Shown here one piece after another: positions 31,945 through 44,244 of a stretch of DNA of 64,000 bases. The stretch's first letter is position 1, and the number at the start of each line of letters is the position of its first letter. This stretch comes from Piezodorus guildinii (lineage: Eukaryota; Arthropoda; Insecta; Hemiptera; Pentatomidae), in the NCBI GenBank assembly GCA_023052935.1, contig CM041292.1, forward strand, positions 33,207,386 through 33,271,385, given 5' to 3'. A program made the translations under genes and the position numbers. Under the pieces are notes generated by a model. It was not told the DNA's origin. It did no database searches and saw nothing but the letters and a program-made list of their open reading frames with translations.

Positions 31945-34900
31945 TTAATTAATTAAAGCCTTCCGAAACATTTGAAACTTATCAAAGGCAAGTGGTTTTG
32001 TGAACAAATCTGCCACATTGCGGTCAGAATTGATGTGTTCCACAGATATTATTTCTTTGGAAATAAGATCTTTAACAAAATGGAATTTTATATCAATGTG
32101 TTTTGCTCGTTTAGAGTTTTCACAATTCTTTATAAAAGCTATAGCACTAGTGTTATCCACCAACAGTTTTCCACTTAATGTTTCACCACTGAACTCACTA
32201 ATTATACCACTTAAACTCACAATTTCCTGTGATGCCATTCCTGCTGCAATGTACTCCGCTTCCATCGTTGACAGAGCCACACATGCTTGCTTTCTTCAAT
32301 ACCAAGCTATAGGATTGCTTCCGCAGAATGCTGCAAAGCCACTTACACTCTTTCGTGTTTCTATGTCACCTGCCCAGTCAGCATCTGAATAACCAATAAG
32401 TCCTAGGTTGTCACTTGGTTTGAAAGTAAGACCCATATCTCGAGTTTCTTTGAGATATCTGAGTATTCGTTTTGCAGCTTTCCAAGACTGCTGAGTAGCT
32501 TTATCTAAACATCTAGATAAATAGCTAATTGGGAATGATAAATCCGGGCGAGTTGTTGTGCTCAGATACATAAGTCCACATACCAAGCTCCTGTATGGTA
32601 TATTTTCATCTAAAGGTGGACTGTCAGCGTTAAGTTTAAATCTAACCTCCATGGGGGTTGATACCTTCCTGCACTCTACCATATTATAATCTTCAAGGAG
32701 TTTATCAATAAAGCGGGTTTGTGTAACCCTTATTTTCTTTTCTTTCCTTTCAATCTTCATCCCTAAAAATTGAGAAGCCTTCATTTCTTTAATGCTGAAC
32801 TCTCCTTTTAAATTGTTCACTAATTCTTCAATAGCCTTTTCATCCCCTGTAATTAGGCCATCATCCACAAAAAGAACAAAGAATACCCTACTCTTGTAGT
32901 AAAGGCATAAATCATATTGGGATCTCTTAAATCCCAATTTTAACATAAAAGAATTAAATCTTTCATTCCAATACTTCGGTGCTTTCTTGAGTCCATAAAG
33001 TGGCCTATTTAGTCTCAGAGTTTTTGTAGAACAACTTACACCTTTAGGTGGTTTTATAAACACAGGATAGTCCAGTGAGCCATTGAGAAAGGCTGTTGGC
33101 ACATCAACTTGTCTAATACTCCAATTGTTTTGGCACGCAAATGACAAGAGAGTTCTTACAGTATCCATTTGGCAAACTGGCGAGTAATTAAATACACAAT
33201 CACCTTGAGTTTGTTCTTCAAACCCTCTTGCTACCAATCTGGCCTTTTTGATTCCATCTTCCTTCACTGTGAAAACCCATTTAGTTGTGATTGGGACACT
33301 TCCATTCGGTGCTTCCTCTTCAGACCAAGTGTTCATCTTCTCATGAGCTTTTAGTTCTTTAATAATGGCTTCCTGCCATTCCTCCTTTTTATTAGCATCC
33401 TCATAAGATGATGGAACTCCATCTGATCGGCTTACCATACAGTATGCATTATATAACTCATAATCATTTAGGAAATGAGGTTTTGACCGGTTTCTCTGAG
33501 GTCTAGAAGTTTCTTCTGAATGCTCTGGATTGGATTCTTCATTCTGAAGTCTTGAAGGGTTTTCTGACTGCTCTGGATTACAATCATTCTGAGGTCTAGA
33601 AGTTTCTTCTGGCTGCTCTGAAATATTAGTGTTATTCTCTTCACCATTTTTCCTTCCCTCTTCATAGCTTCCACCACTATTATGATAGACAATAGGTACA
33701 TTTTTAACTTCTTTATAGGGCATTTGGCTCTCCTCGAATATCACATCTCTAGATCTAATAACTTTCTGCTCGTCTGGCAACCAAATCCTATACCCACCAC
33801 CACAATAACCAACCAACACCCCCTCCTTGCTTCTGGGATCCAATTTGGAACCTTTAGGAAGAATGGTAGGCCATGCTCGGCAACCAAATATTCGAAGTTT
33901 AGAGAGATCATTTCTGCCATTCCATATTAATGAGGGAGTTTCACCTTTATTTAAGGCTGAAGTAGGTGACCTATTCAGTTCATAAGCACAACATCGAGCT
34001 GCTTCCCCCCACAAGAACTTGGGGATGCCGGAATCTGATACCTTAGTACGCATCATATCTAATAGCGTCCTATTCATTCTTTCGCTCTTTCCGTTCATTT
34101 GAGGGCTATATGGCAAAGAATATTCTAATTTTATACCTTTATCTGAACAATATTTTTGAAAAAATTTAGACGTAAATTCACCTCCATTATCTAAACGTAG
34201 CCTTTTCACTGGGACACCCTGCTGCCTTTCTAGTTCCGCTATATAATCCATCAGGTTTGTTTCAGCTTCGCTCTTCATATGGAGAAGTTTAACATACACA
34301 AAATGAGTGAAGTCATCCAAAATCACCTGCATATACCTATGTCCTTCAACTGATTCAGGATTGAAAGGACCACATATATCAGAGTGAATTAATTCACCCA
34401 CCTTTGATGTGCGTTTCCTATTAATTGAAAAGGGCTGTCTAGTAGCCTTACCTTCAATGCATGCCGAACACTTCTTGTCACTATAGGGTAATCCTAAACT
34501 TTTGAGTCCATGCCGATTCAAATGTCCTAGCCGTTTATGCCATAGATCTCCATCCGTAGCACTTGAAATGTTGCACTTGACTTGATTATCACTGGGTTCA
34601 TCAAACGTAAATATGTACAATCCATTCACTCGTGGACAACTCAGCTTAAAATTTCTTCCACAGATTTTCATCTCCTTAGAATCTGTAATCACTTTTAAGC
34701 CTTTTGAGGTAACTGCACTCACTGATAATAAATTATGTTTTAACCCCGGAACTATTAAACCTTTAATGTTTACAATCCTACCTTGAGAGGTTACTCTTAG
34801 GGTACCTTCTTTTCTAGTAAACATCTTATCACCATTAGCTATATGTATGGCAACATCATGATTAAGATTAGAAACATTTGACAAAAGGGGTTCCAATTCA

Positions 34901-35766
34901 GCCTTAAAAAGATGGTTACTCGCACCTGAATCAACTAAGAACACATTGTTAGATGATAGTTTAATATTACCACAATTTAGGGCCACCATTACAACTTCTT
35001 CTTCTACATCTGCTGAATTACCCTGGATTGTTCCTCTTCTTTTCCCACGAAAGCTTCTATTAAAGGATTTACTTCCACAGTTCTGCTTATTTTTGGGACA
35101 CTGTGCCTTGAAATGTCTTTTATCCCCACATATAAAGCAACCACTCTGTGCTTTAAATGATACTTCTGATGATGATGCACTAGCTGATGACTTTGACTTT
35201 AACTTTGTATCTGTATCTAGAAGTCTGGCTCTCACAAAATCCATTTGGACTTCTAAATTAGTTTCTAGAGCTGTCACAACTGTGTTGAATTCATCTGGTA
35301 AAGACATCAAAAGGTGACATACCTTGTCTGACTCTCCTAGAACTGTGCCTTGTTCTTGAAGGTTTCGGATAATGGTATCAAATGCCAAAAAATGTTCTTC
35401 CATGTTTCCTTGAAGAGAATATTTCAGGCCCATCAACTTTCTGTACCAAGTCAATTTTGAAAAAGAGGTAGATCTGACAAAAACCTTCTTTAAAGCATTT
35501 ATCATTTCCTTGGAAGTTTGGCAATCCATGATTATTTCCAGATGTTTATCTGAAATGCCTTGGATAATGATGGACTTTGCCTTCGAGTCTTTAATGAGAA
35601 ATTCTCTTTTCTCAGCACTAGAGGTAGGAGGATCTGCTTCCAACACATCTTTTACCTGTTCTCTTTCCAAAATAGATGACATTCTGAAAAACCAGCTGTT
35701 AAAACTTGTTCCGACCAGTACTGGAACTCCTGAAGTAGTAACTGACGCCATAGTACCGGTAAACAA
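31945..35766 (-). CDS. Copia copy 1 gag-pol polyprotein (one premature stop)
   Basis: The long frame is 1156 codons (35766 to 32296), followed after one stop by 111 further in-frame codons to 31945. Order: gag; CCHC zinc knuckle (C210-x2-C213-x4-H218-x4-C223); aspartic protease (VDSGAS near 278-283); integrase with the HLGH-type zinc-binding region and catalytic core; RT with FVDDGLITG near 966; RNase H with YSDADWAG and, after the stop, STMEAEY. In copy 2 the interrupted position reads AWHSRKQ, so CAT/TCA became TAT/TGA here. The stop removes most of RNase H, so autonomous activity is doubtful, although everything upstream is open. Confidence 0.93.
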
Positions 35767-35845
35767 AATTCACTAATAAAATAATATCACTTCGCGACTA
35801 CGCGTTGACACTATACACAAATACTATGCTCTGCACAACAATACT

Positions 35846-35859
35846 CTGGGCCCATAACC
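35846..35859 (-). other. Copia copy 1 primer-binding site
   Basis: Minus-strand GGTTATGGGCCCAG directly after the 5' LTR, the site used by copia elements with an internal fragment of initiator tRNA-Met. Confidence 0.85.
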
Positions 35860-36052
35860 TATTAAAGTTATAGAGTATTAGGCAATGGAATAAAAGAACC
35901 TTGTACTAGACAGCTTGTTTATTACTGCTATATATACAAACAACATGGCGCAGGGGACGCTACCAACTGGACTGCTTGTTGTTGGGCTGCTGTACACCTA
36001 GGTGGAAGTTCAGTGCCACAACTATCTTTACATATACAATCGATATTTAACA
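35860..36052 (-). repeat. Copia copy 1, 5' LTR
   Basis: 193 bp, matches 31562-31754 throughout by eye. Confidence 0.9.
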
Positions 36053-36330
36053 AACCCATCTCTACATTAATGGCTTCAGATTACACGAATTCCTAAATGA
36101 ATTAAAAAATAACAAACTTATGACAAACGAAGAAAAAATACCATCCGGACTCTCTCCTCTCCTTCCTTTTGACACAGAATTGCTTAAATTAACACAAAAA
36201 TGAGATTCAAAATACGAATCTATCCATGAAATAAATCACAAGTTTGCTGCTACCTTACATCAGTACCGAAACAGTTTAGTCATCTACACCGACGGATCTA
36301 AAACAGCGAAGTACCAACGAAAATTGCTTG
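36053..36330 (+). mobile_element. LINE fragment with RNase H start, interrupted by copia
   Basis: Open plus-strand reading (one stop) into NSLVIYTDGSKT, the first catalytic motif of LINE-encoded RNase H. Copia copy 1 with its AACCC duplication sits at its left edge. Confidence 0.65.
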
Positions 36331-36469
36331 AATGGCATATTATTTTTAAAAAAATCCAGTTTACTATTGAATTAGTGTTAATTAATTTACTATAATTATC
36401 TCATCGTACTAAAATAATTCATAATATAATAAAAATAATTATTGGCCAGATTGTGTAGTTTAATCAGGA

Positions 36470-36660
36470 CCAGGATATTTTACGAGTTCTTGACATTGCA
36501 CAGACTCGTAGGCACCATTTTACGCCCCCTCTGAAGAAAGGCATGAACAGGGATTTTTAACCCTCTTTAAAAAATCCTAGGGTCATTTGTCGGGTTCAAG
36601 TCCGCGACTTTGAGCATAGAAGACTGTTATACTAGCCACTACTCCCTAGTCGATCCCGTA
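36470..36660 (-). repeat. tRNA-derived SINE (minus)
   Basis: Contains GGGTTCAAGTCC-type B box (in inverse) near 36594 and the AAAAAATCCTAGG block shared with 44.9 and 62.8 kb. Confidence 0.55.
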
Positions 36661-37528
36661 AGTATGGTATCATAAATATTTTAATAAATCTGTAAATTTC
36701 AAAATATACATGTTTAAAACAATGTTAGTTATTGAAAGAATAAAGATTTTCCTTAGAATTGCATTATCAAGATATACGAAGGCAGCACATTTGTTAGTTG
36801 GTTGTGGTAAGAGCCTTCAATTGTCATATTCCCGCGAATCCTTGCCATTGGTCCTTGACCGTGAAATATTAAAGCTGTAAGATAAGTAGTGTCAAAAATG
36901 TTTAAAAAGCAAAACAAAAAACATGGCTAACTGTCAGTGTTTTGTTGACACTAGAACATGTTCAAGTGAGTAGATATGATATTTCATTTTCACGTAGCTT
37001 TTATTACATTAATAATATACCTTTTATCTTGCCAAAATAATTTTTATATGAGTTATATGAATTTGTTATTCTTTTTTATGTACAACCTACTTTTAATCAA
37101 TAGTTATTCGAATTACATATGCAATGATATACATTTAAAAACAAAAATGAAACATGAAATTCTTTTTTGTGGTCATATTCCTTAGATGTCATACATAACT
37201 TTATAACTTTAATAAAATTTAAAAAAAAACAAAACAAATAAGGGGATGAAGTCAAAGGAACCTACTTCAGACACGAAAATCTAAGTGTAACATTTTACTT
37301 GCTGAGTTACTAAAATTTAAAACCAGCACCAATACATTTTTACCTAAAAAAATGTGATTTCACACATAAAATGCTATATTTTTACGTGATCAAATATTAT
37401 TTGGAAATTTTGGATTATCTCAGCATTATCACCAGTTAAATGACAATAGTCACATCAGTATAACTTCATGAAAATGTTTTGATGTGCGATGTCAGAAACT
37501 GTTTATAGATCCCTATTATGATTAAAAG

Positions 37529-37726
37529 TGTTAAATATCGATTGTATATGTAAAGATAGTTGTGGCACTGAACTTCCACCTAGGTGTACAGCAGCCCAAC
37601 AACAAACAGTACAGTCCAGTTGGTAGCGTCCCCTGCGCCATGTTGTTTGTATATATAGCAGTAATAAACAAGCTGTCTAGTACAAGGTTCATTTATTCCA
37701 CTGCCTAATACTCTATAACTTTAATA
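37529..37726 (+). repeat. Copia copy 2, 5' LTR
   Basis: 198 bp; five bases longer than the LTRs of copy 1, mainly around AACAAACAGTACAGTCC. Confidence 0.9.
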
Positions 37727-37740
37727 GGTTATGGGCCCAG
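37727..37740 (+). other. Copia copy 2 primer-binding site
   Basis: GGTTATGGGCCCAG immediately downstream of the 5' LTR. Confidence 0.85.
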
Positions 37741-37819
37741 AGTATTTTTGTGCAGAGCATAGTATTTGTGTATAGTGTCAACGCGTAGTCGCGAAGTGAT
37801 ATTATTTTATTAGTGATTT

Positions 37820-40800
37820 TTGTTTACCGGTACTATGGCGTCAGTTACTACATCAGAAGTATCATTTAAAGCACAGAGTGGTTGCTTTATATGTGGGGAT
37901 AAAAGACATTTCAAGGCACAGTGTCCGAAAAATAAGCAGAACCGTGGAAGTAAATCCTTTAATAGAAGCTTTCGTGGGAAAAGAAGAGGAACAATCCAGG
38001 GTAATTCAGCAGATGTAGATGAAGAAGTTGTAATGGTGGCCCTAAATTGTGGTAATATTAAACTATCATCTAACAATGTGTTTTTAGTCGATTCAGGTGC
38101 GAGTAACCATCTTTTTAAGGCAGAATTGGAACCCCTTTTGTCAAATGTTTCGAATCTTGATCATGATGTTGCTATACATATAGCTAATGGTGATAAGATG
38201 TTTACTAGAAAAGAAGGTACCCTAAGTAACCTCTCAAGGTAGGATTGTAAACATTAAAGGTTTAATAGTTCCGGGGTTAAAACATAATTTATTATCAGTG
38301 AGTGCAGTTACCTCAAAAGGCTTAAAAGTGATTACAGATTCTAAGGAGATGAAAATCTGTGGAAGAAATTTTAAGCTGAGTTGTCCACGAGTGAATGGAT
38401 TGTACATATTTACGTTTGATGAACCCAGTGATAATCAAGTCAAGTGCAACATTTCAAGTGCTACGGATGGAGATCTATGGCATAAACGGCTAGGACATTT
38501 GAATCGGCATGGACTCAAAAGTTTAGGATTACCCTATAGTGACAAGAAGTGTTCGGCATGCATTGAAGGTAAGGCTACTAGACAGCCCTTTTCAAATAAT
38601 AGGAAACGCACTTCAAAGGTTGGTGAATTAATTCACTCTGATATATGTGGTCCTTTCAATCCTGAATCAGTTGAAGGACATAAGTATATGCAGGTGATTT
38701 TGGATGACTTCACTCATTTTGTGCATGTTAAACTTCTCCATATGAAGAGCGAAGCTGAAACAAACCTGATGGATTATATAGCGGAACTAGAAAGGCAGCA
38801 GGGTGTCCCAGTGAAAAGGCTACGTTTAGATAATGGAGGAGAATTTACGTCTAAATTTTTTCAAAAATATTGTTCAGATAAAGGTATAAAATTAGAATAT
38901 TCTTTGCCATATAGCCCTCAAATGAACGGAAAGAGCGAAAGAATGAATAGGACACTATTAGATATGATGCGTACTAAGGTATCAGATTCCGGCATCCCCA
39001 AGTTCTTGTGGGGGGAAGCAGCTCGATGTTCTGCTTATGAACTGAATAGGTCACCTACTTCAGCCTTAAGTAAAGGTGAAACTCCCTCATTAATATGGAA
39101 TGGCAGAAATGATCTGTCTAAACTTCGAATATTTGGTTGCCGAGCATGGCCTACCATTCTTCCTAAAGGTTCCAAATTGGATCCCAGAAGCAAGGAGGGG
39201 GTGATGGTTGGTTATTGTGGTGGTGGGTATAGGATTTGGTTGCCAGATGAGCAGAAAGTTATCTAGATCTAGAGATGTGATATTCGAGGAGAGCCAAATG
39301 CCCTATAAAGAAGTTAAAAATGTACCTATTGTCTATCATAATAGTGGTGGAAGCTATGAAGAGGGAAGGAAAAATGGTGAAGAGAATAACACTAATATTT
39401 CAGAGCAGCCAGAAGAAACTTCTAGACCTCAGAGAAACTGGTCAAAACCTCATTTCCTAAATGATTATGAGTTATATAATGCATACTGTATGGTAAGCCG
39501 ATCAGATGGAGTTCCATCATCTTATGAGGATGCTAATAAAAAGGAGGAATGGCAGGAAGCCATTATTAAAGAATTAAAAGCTCATGAGAAGATGAACACT
39601 TGGTCTGAAGAGGAATCACCGAATGGAAGTGTCCCAATCACAACTAAATGGGTTTTCACAGTGAAGGAAGATGGAATCAAAAAGGCCAGATTGGTAGCAA
39701 GAGGGTTTGAAGAACAAACTCAAGATGATTGTGTATTTAATTACTCACCAGTTTGCCGAATGGATACTGTAAGAACTCTCTTGTCATTTGCATGCCAAAA
39801 CAATTGGAGTATTAGACAAGTTGATGTGCCAACAGCCTTTCTCAATGGCTCACTGGACTATCCTGTGTTTATAAAACCACCTAAAGGTGTACGTTGTTCT
39901 ACAAAAACTCTGAGACTAAATAGGCCACTTTATGGACTTAAGAAAGCACCGAAGTATTGGAATGAAAGATTTAATTCTTTTATGTTAAAATTGGGATTTA
40001 AAAGATCCCAATATGATTTATGCCTTTACTACAAGAGTAGGGTGTTCTTTGTTCTTTTTGTGGATGATGGCCTAATTACAGGGGATGAAAAGGCTATTGA
40101 AGAATTAGTGAACAATTTAAAAGGAGAGTTCAGCATTAAAGAAATGAAGGCTTCTCAATTTTTAGGGATGAAAATTGAAAGGCAAGAAAAGAAAATAACG
40201 GTTACACAAACCCGCTTTATTGATAAACTCCTTGAAGATTATAATATGGTAGAGTGCAGGAAGGTATCAACCCCCATGGAGGTTGGATTTAAACTTAACG
40301 CTGACAGTCTCCACCTTTAGATGAAAATATACCATACAGGAGCTTGGTATGTGGACTTATGTATCTGAGCACAACAACTCGCCCGGATTTATCATTCCCA
40401 ATTAGCTATTTATCTAGATGTTTAGATAAAGCTACTCAGCAGTCTTGGAAAGCTGCAAAACGAATACTCAGATATCTCAAAGAAACTCGAGATATGGGTC
40501 TTACTTTCAAACCAAGTGAGAACCTAGGACTTATTGGTTATTCAGATGCTGACTGGGCAGGTGACATAGAAACACGAAAGAGTGTAAGTGGCTTTGCAGC
40601 ATTCTGCGGAAGCAATCCCATAGCTTGGCATTCAAGAAAGCAAGCATGTGGGGCTCTGTCAACGATGGAAGCGGAGTACATTGCAGCAGGAATGGCATCA
40701 CAGAAAATTGTGAGTTTAAGTGGAATAATTAGTGAGTTCAGTGGTGAAACAGTAAGTGGAAAACTGTTGGTGGATAACACTAGTGCTATAGCTTTTATAA

Positions 40801-40985
40801 AGAATTGTGAAAACTCTAAACGAGCAAAACACATTGATATAAAATTCCATTTTGTTAAAGATCTTATTTCCAAAGAAATAATATCTGTGGAACACATCAA
40901 TTCTGACCGCAATGTGGCAGATTTGTTCACAAAACCACTTGCCTTTGATAAGTTTCAAATGTTTCGGAAGGCTTTAATTAATTAA
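37820..40985 (+). pseudogene. Copia copy 2 gag-pol, broken in four pieces
   Basis: Compared with copy 1: (1) about 187 codons of gag are deleted in frame between the first Thr-Ser-rich codons and the zinc knuckle, at a short TCAG-AGT-type repeat; (2) two bases are lost near 38235; (3) one base is gained at ~39262, creating a stop; (4) a segment between two EETSRPQ repeats is lost in frame before 39430; (5) two bases are gained near 40308. The RT box FVDDGLITG and the RNase H end (STMEAEY) are intact, and the C-terminal stop found in copy 1 is absent here. Confidence 0.92.
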
Positions 40986-41222
40986 TATATTAATGTCATG
41001 TATATATATATATTGTGCTAAAATTGTTGTATAGAATTTTGTAATAGTATAATATTTTACTTGCTTTGTTGTATAGAATTTTTTTAATAGAATAATATTT
41101 TTACTTGTTTTGTGGTGTAGAATTTTGTAGTAGAATAGTATTTTTACTTGTTTTGTATGTGAGATACAATTGAATATTTACTTGTGTATGTATATATTTG
41201 AAAACATTCAATTGAGGGGGTG

Positions 41223-41420
41223 TGTTAAATATCGATTGTATATGTAAAGATAGTTGTGGCACTGAACTTCCACCTAGGTGTACAGCAGCCCAACAACAAA
41301 CAGTACAGTCCAGTTGGTAGCGTCCCCTGCGCCATGTTGTTTGTATATATAGCAGTAATAAACAAGCTGTCTAGTACAAGGTTCATTTATTCCACTGCCT
41401 AATACTCTATAACTTTAATA
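41223..41420 (+). repeat. Copia copy 2, 3' LTR
   Basis: 198 bp, matches the 5' LTR by eye; preceded by the polypurine tract ATTGAGGGGGTG. Confidence 0.9.
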
Positions 41421-41424
41421 AAAA

Positions 41425-41515
41425 GCTCATAATAAATTTACCGTGATGGGAAAAATTTAAGACTTCCACTGTACCATCGTCCAATTAGCCACAGTAGCGT
41501 GAAATGTCGTTAAAT
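41425..41515 (+). repeat. SINE tail fragment
   Basis: CTTCCACTGTACCATCGTCC and ATTAGCCACAGTAGCG match the tail of the SINE family at 62.6 kb (in inverse). Confidence 0.45.
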
Positions 41516-42532
41516 GAATAAACAAACCAACAAAGTTTTCGAACTAAAAAACAAAACAACATAGAATGAATTAAAGCATATTTAAAAGCGGTCCTATCCT
41601 TTCTGTTAGCTTTATATTTAACAGAACCAGAAAGCTTCTGTATGTACGAGTGGGTCCTCAAGTCCCAATTTATAAATTGGTAAATATATATCATCCTACA
41701 GAACAACCTCCATAAAAAAATCTTTTGTCATTCGTGTTTCTCTGTTTTGGAGTTCACTTTATTTTTTCATTTATCTTCATCAATGACCACTTTATTATGG
41801 ACGTATAACATCTCTCACCGATCGTGATTTTGAAACGATGGCACTGCCAGGTTTTACTAGAAGAATTTCATTGCCGAATCTATTAGAAGTCAAATTGAAA
41901 AAAAAAAAAAAAAATTATTTTAAGAGAAGCTTAAGAATAAAAACATGCCCAAACAAAGGTTACAATATGGCTGTCCAAGAAAAAGTAAATTAATGCAATT
42001 AAAATATTAGAGAGGGTAATTGTAGTGAATAAAAGAATAAATCATTTATGAATCAATTGAGAAAGCTAAAAATTAAATAATATTATACAATTATTTTATC
42101 TTCCTCATAATCCGATGTTTAATTTGAAATTAATGTTCGACTGCTTGGAATGTTAAAAAGCGTATGAAAAGTTGGGATTTGTATCATGCAGAAAAAACGT
42201 AGCTTAAACGAATAGGATGGGAATTGCTAAGGGTTGTGGAGCTGCAGAAAGGAAAGGATCAAAGTTTTAGTTCAGTGGAAAGGAATATATCGTCAAATTA
42301 GCACGATCTAATGTTGAGTGAGCGAAATAAGAGAATATAAATTGCAGACTTTAAATGTAAAGCGGGTTCTGGGAATTGGTGGTTTGGTTATGGTATGATC
42401 TTGGGAAATATCGTCTGCGTGTGGAGGAAAGGAGTCACATAAAAAAGGAAAAATTTGATAGGCCCAAAGTAATATTTGAAAACAATCCAAACCTAGAAAA
42501 ATTCTAAATGTTCACCATTTTTCGTTTTTCAG

Positions 42533-42717
42533 AATAGTCCTGATCATCGCTGTGTTCTTAGGGAAAGTGCTGGCGGCACGATTTGCCTGCACTCCTGACT
42601 CCTGCAGTGGTGTGAAGTGTCCACAGGCATCACTGGAGATCTGTCATGCCAAGGGGCTGGAGTATCGACCAAACAGTACATCTTGTGGATGCTGTCATCT
42701 ATGCCTACCTTACCTGG
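42533..42717 (+). CDS. FPI-like gene, signal-peptide/first-domain exon
   Basis: 185 nt, enters in phase 2 and leaves in phase 1. Holds the signal-peptide core and eight Cys, ending LPYL. Confidence 0.72.
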
Positions 42718-43927
42718 GTGTGTATCTATGCATATGAGGTTAATTCCAAAATATGTCAAGTGTTATCAAAGCATAGCTGACGTTTCATAAATAATATATA
42801 TAAAACATCAGCTATGCTTTGATAACACTTGAAAACAAACAAAACCTTCCGTTTTATCACCTCGATTGATTAATTGAAAAAATAACTTTATTTTGGGACC
42901 AAGCCCCGAAAGAAAGTAATTTATGTGAACGGCCAATGGAAAAGGCGTACTAACAAAGAAGTGTACGAAATGTTTGGGGAGCCTGATATAGTTTCCTGGA
43001 TGAAGATAAACAGACTCAGATGGGCCGGGCATGTGGCGAGAATGAGTAACAATGATCATATTAAGAGATTGCTCGAGGGAAAGTTGGACCGTAGCAGAGG
43101 AAGAGGGCGACCAAGACTGCGATGGTCGGATGCTGTGGCTCAAGGTGCGAGGAATATCTTGAACGTCCATGACTGGAGGGCAACTGCATTAGATAGAGCC
43201 ACCTGGCGAAGGCTCCTTGAGGAGGCTAAGACCCACATAGGGTTGTAATGCCATTAAAAACAAAAACAAAAAAAAACCTGCAACTAAAATAAATTAATAA
43301 TACTACAAATCTAGAATTTCGATGGTCACATTTAGTTTTTCTCTTTTGGGATGTCAAAAAGTGTTGGAAAAATGGGGATTTGAATGAGGAAAGAGAAGAA
43401 GCATGGCAAATATAAATCCCAGAGGATAGTAGAGCGGACAAGGAACGATTAGTCAAAAGCATTTGCTCTCTGGGGTTGGATCTAATCGTCAGAATGGCGT
43501 GATCTAGTCTGAAGTGAGTGGAGTAAGGATTTCAATTGCAGGAGATTGTGGATTTGGAGGGGGGAGCGAGGGGGAGATGCTGGTTTTCCACGTTTCCACT
43601 TGAACTTTCATAGCTGATATTGGGTCTGTTTTTCAAACTTTGCGCATATCTTTAGTATTTGCTAGAAGAAATGTCCGGAGGAGTTGTAGGAGAAAAAAAT
43701 TACAATTACTGTACAATAACAAGTCATAGTGTTGATCACTAAAATCAAGGTAGTCGAAAATAATGTTTTTCATTATCTTTTCTTGTTTTTCAGAAGATGG
43801 TGAACAGTGTGGAAAAGCAAGCAATGATAGATCATTCGACGGACGTCCTTTGGAAGTGGTCTACCATTGCAGACCAACTTCAACTTGTAGCCAGGGAGCT
43901 TGCAGATCCAATGCTACTAGCTGTTGA
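42533..43927 (+). CDS. Secreted FPI-like protease inhibitor (two exons visible)
   Basis: Exon 42533-42717 (TTTTTCAG acceptor; donor G|GTGTGT) and exon 43794-43927 (TTTTTCAG; stop TGA). The first visible codons are a hydrophobic signal-peptide core (IVLIIAVFLGKVLA), so the start codon is on an upstream exon joined in phase 2. The mature part is about 90 residues with 12 Cys: CTPDSCSGVKCP, EYRPNSTSCGCCHLC, a Gly/Glu-Cys turn, then YHCRPTSTCSQGAC. The YR.N...C.CC..C...L....C arrangement and the C-terminal C....C..G.C resemble insect fungal protease inhibitor (FPI-F type), secreted serine-protease inhibitors of hemolymph or silk glands. Target and tissue are inference. Confidence 0.72.
42757..42831. 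repeat. 24-bp perfect inverted repeat in the FPI-like intron
   Basis: Arms 42757-42780 and 42808-42831 are exact reverse complements (CAAGTGTTATCAAAGCATAG... ), loop 27 nt. Lies 39 bp after the donor. Confidence 0.85.
42895..43260 (+). mobile_element. LINE 3' fragment
   Basis: Open frame reading EPDIVSWMKINRLRWAGHVA, then GRPRLRW and a terminal EEAKTHIGL with stop at 43246. This is the C-terminal end of an endonuclease/RT LINE related to the one at 8.3-11.1 kb. Sits in the intron of the FPI-like gene. Confidence 0.8.
43794..43927 (+). CDS. FPI-like gene, last exon
   Basis: 134 nt, enters in phase 1 (G|AA), encodes EDGEQCGKAS, EVVYHCRPTSTC, CRSNATSC and stops with TGA. Confidence 0.72.
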
Positions 43928-44244
43928 TGTATAGACGAGATCCATTAGAGAAATAGTATCTTCACTAATTAATTTAACCCAGCAATATTTGAGAGAATAT
44001 ATATTTTACCATTTATAAAATATTAAAATAAGAAAAAAAAAAAAGAAGTATTAATTTACACTTTATCTATAACCCAGATCCAATGAGATCGTTATTTTAG
44101 CCAGATAGCTATTGATGATTAAACTGTCTGTGCATGTGAAAACTTTCAGTAAGCTAAACGTAGACGTCATTAACAAGTCTGCAAAATATATCATTTGAAC
44201 TATATTGAGGATTCAACAGTTGAAATTATCATACGTAGAAATAA

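Larger units (their letters stand above)
31562..36052 (-). mobile_element. Copia LTR retrotransposon, copy 1
   Basis: Complete 4491-bp element: identical-looking 193-bp LTRs (31562-31754, 35860-36052) in TG...TA form, 5-bp target duplication AACCC (31557-31561, 36053-36057), copia-type primer-binding site (35846-35859) and a polypurine tract GAGGGGGTG next to the 3' LTR. One long gag-pol frame with a single late stop. It is inserted in an older LINE fragment. Confidence 0.95.
37529..41420 (+). mobile_element. Copia LTR retrotransposon, copy 2 (defective)
   Basis: 3892 bp, identical-looking 198-bp LTRs (37529-37726, 41223-41420), 5-bp target duplication AAAAG (37524-37528, 41421-41425), primer-binding site 37727-37740. 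Same family as copy 1, opposite orientation, head to head with 1.5 kb between. Most of gag is deleted and three small indels break pol. Confidence 0.95.

Noticed and set aside
33169..35776. Plus-strand ORFs within 31.9-35.8 kb
   Set aside because: Antisense shadows of the copia gag-pol frame.
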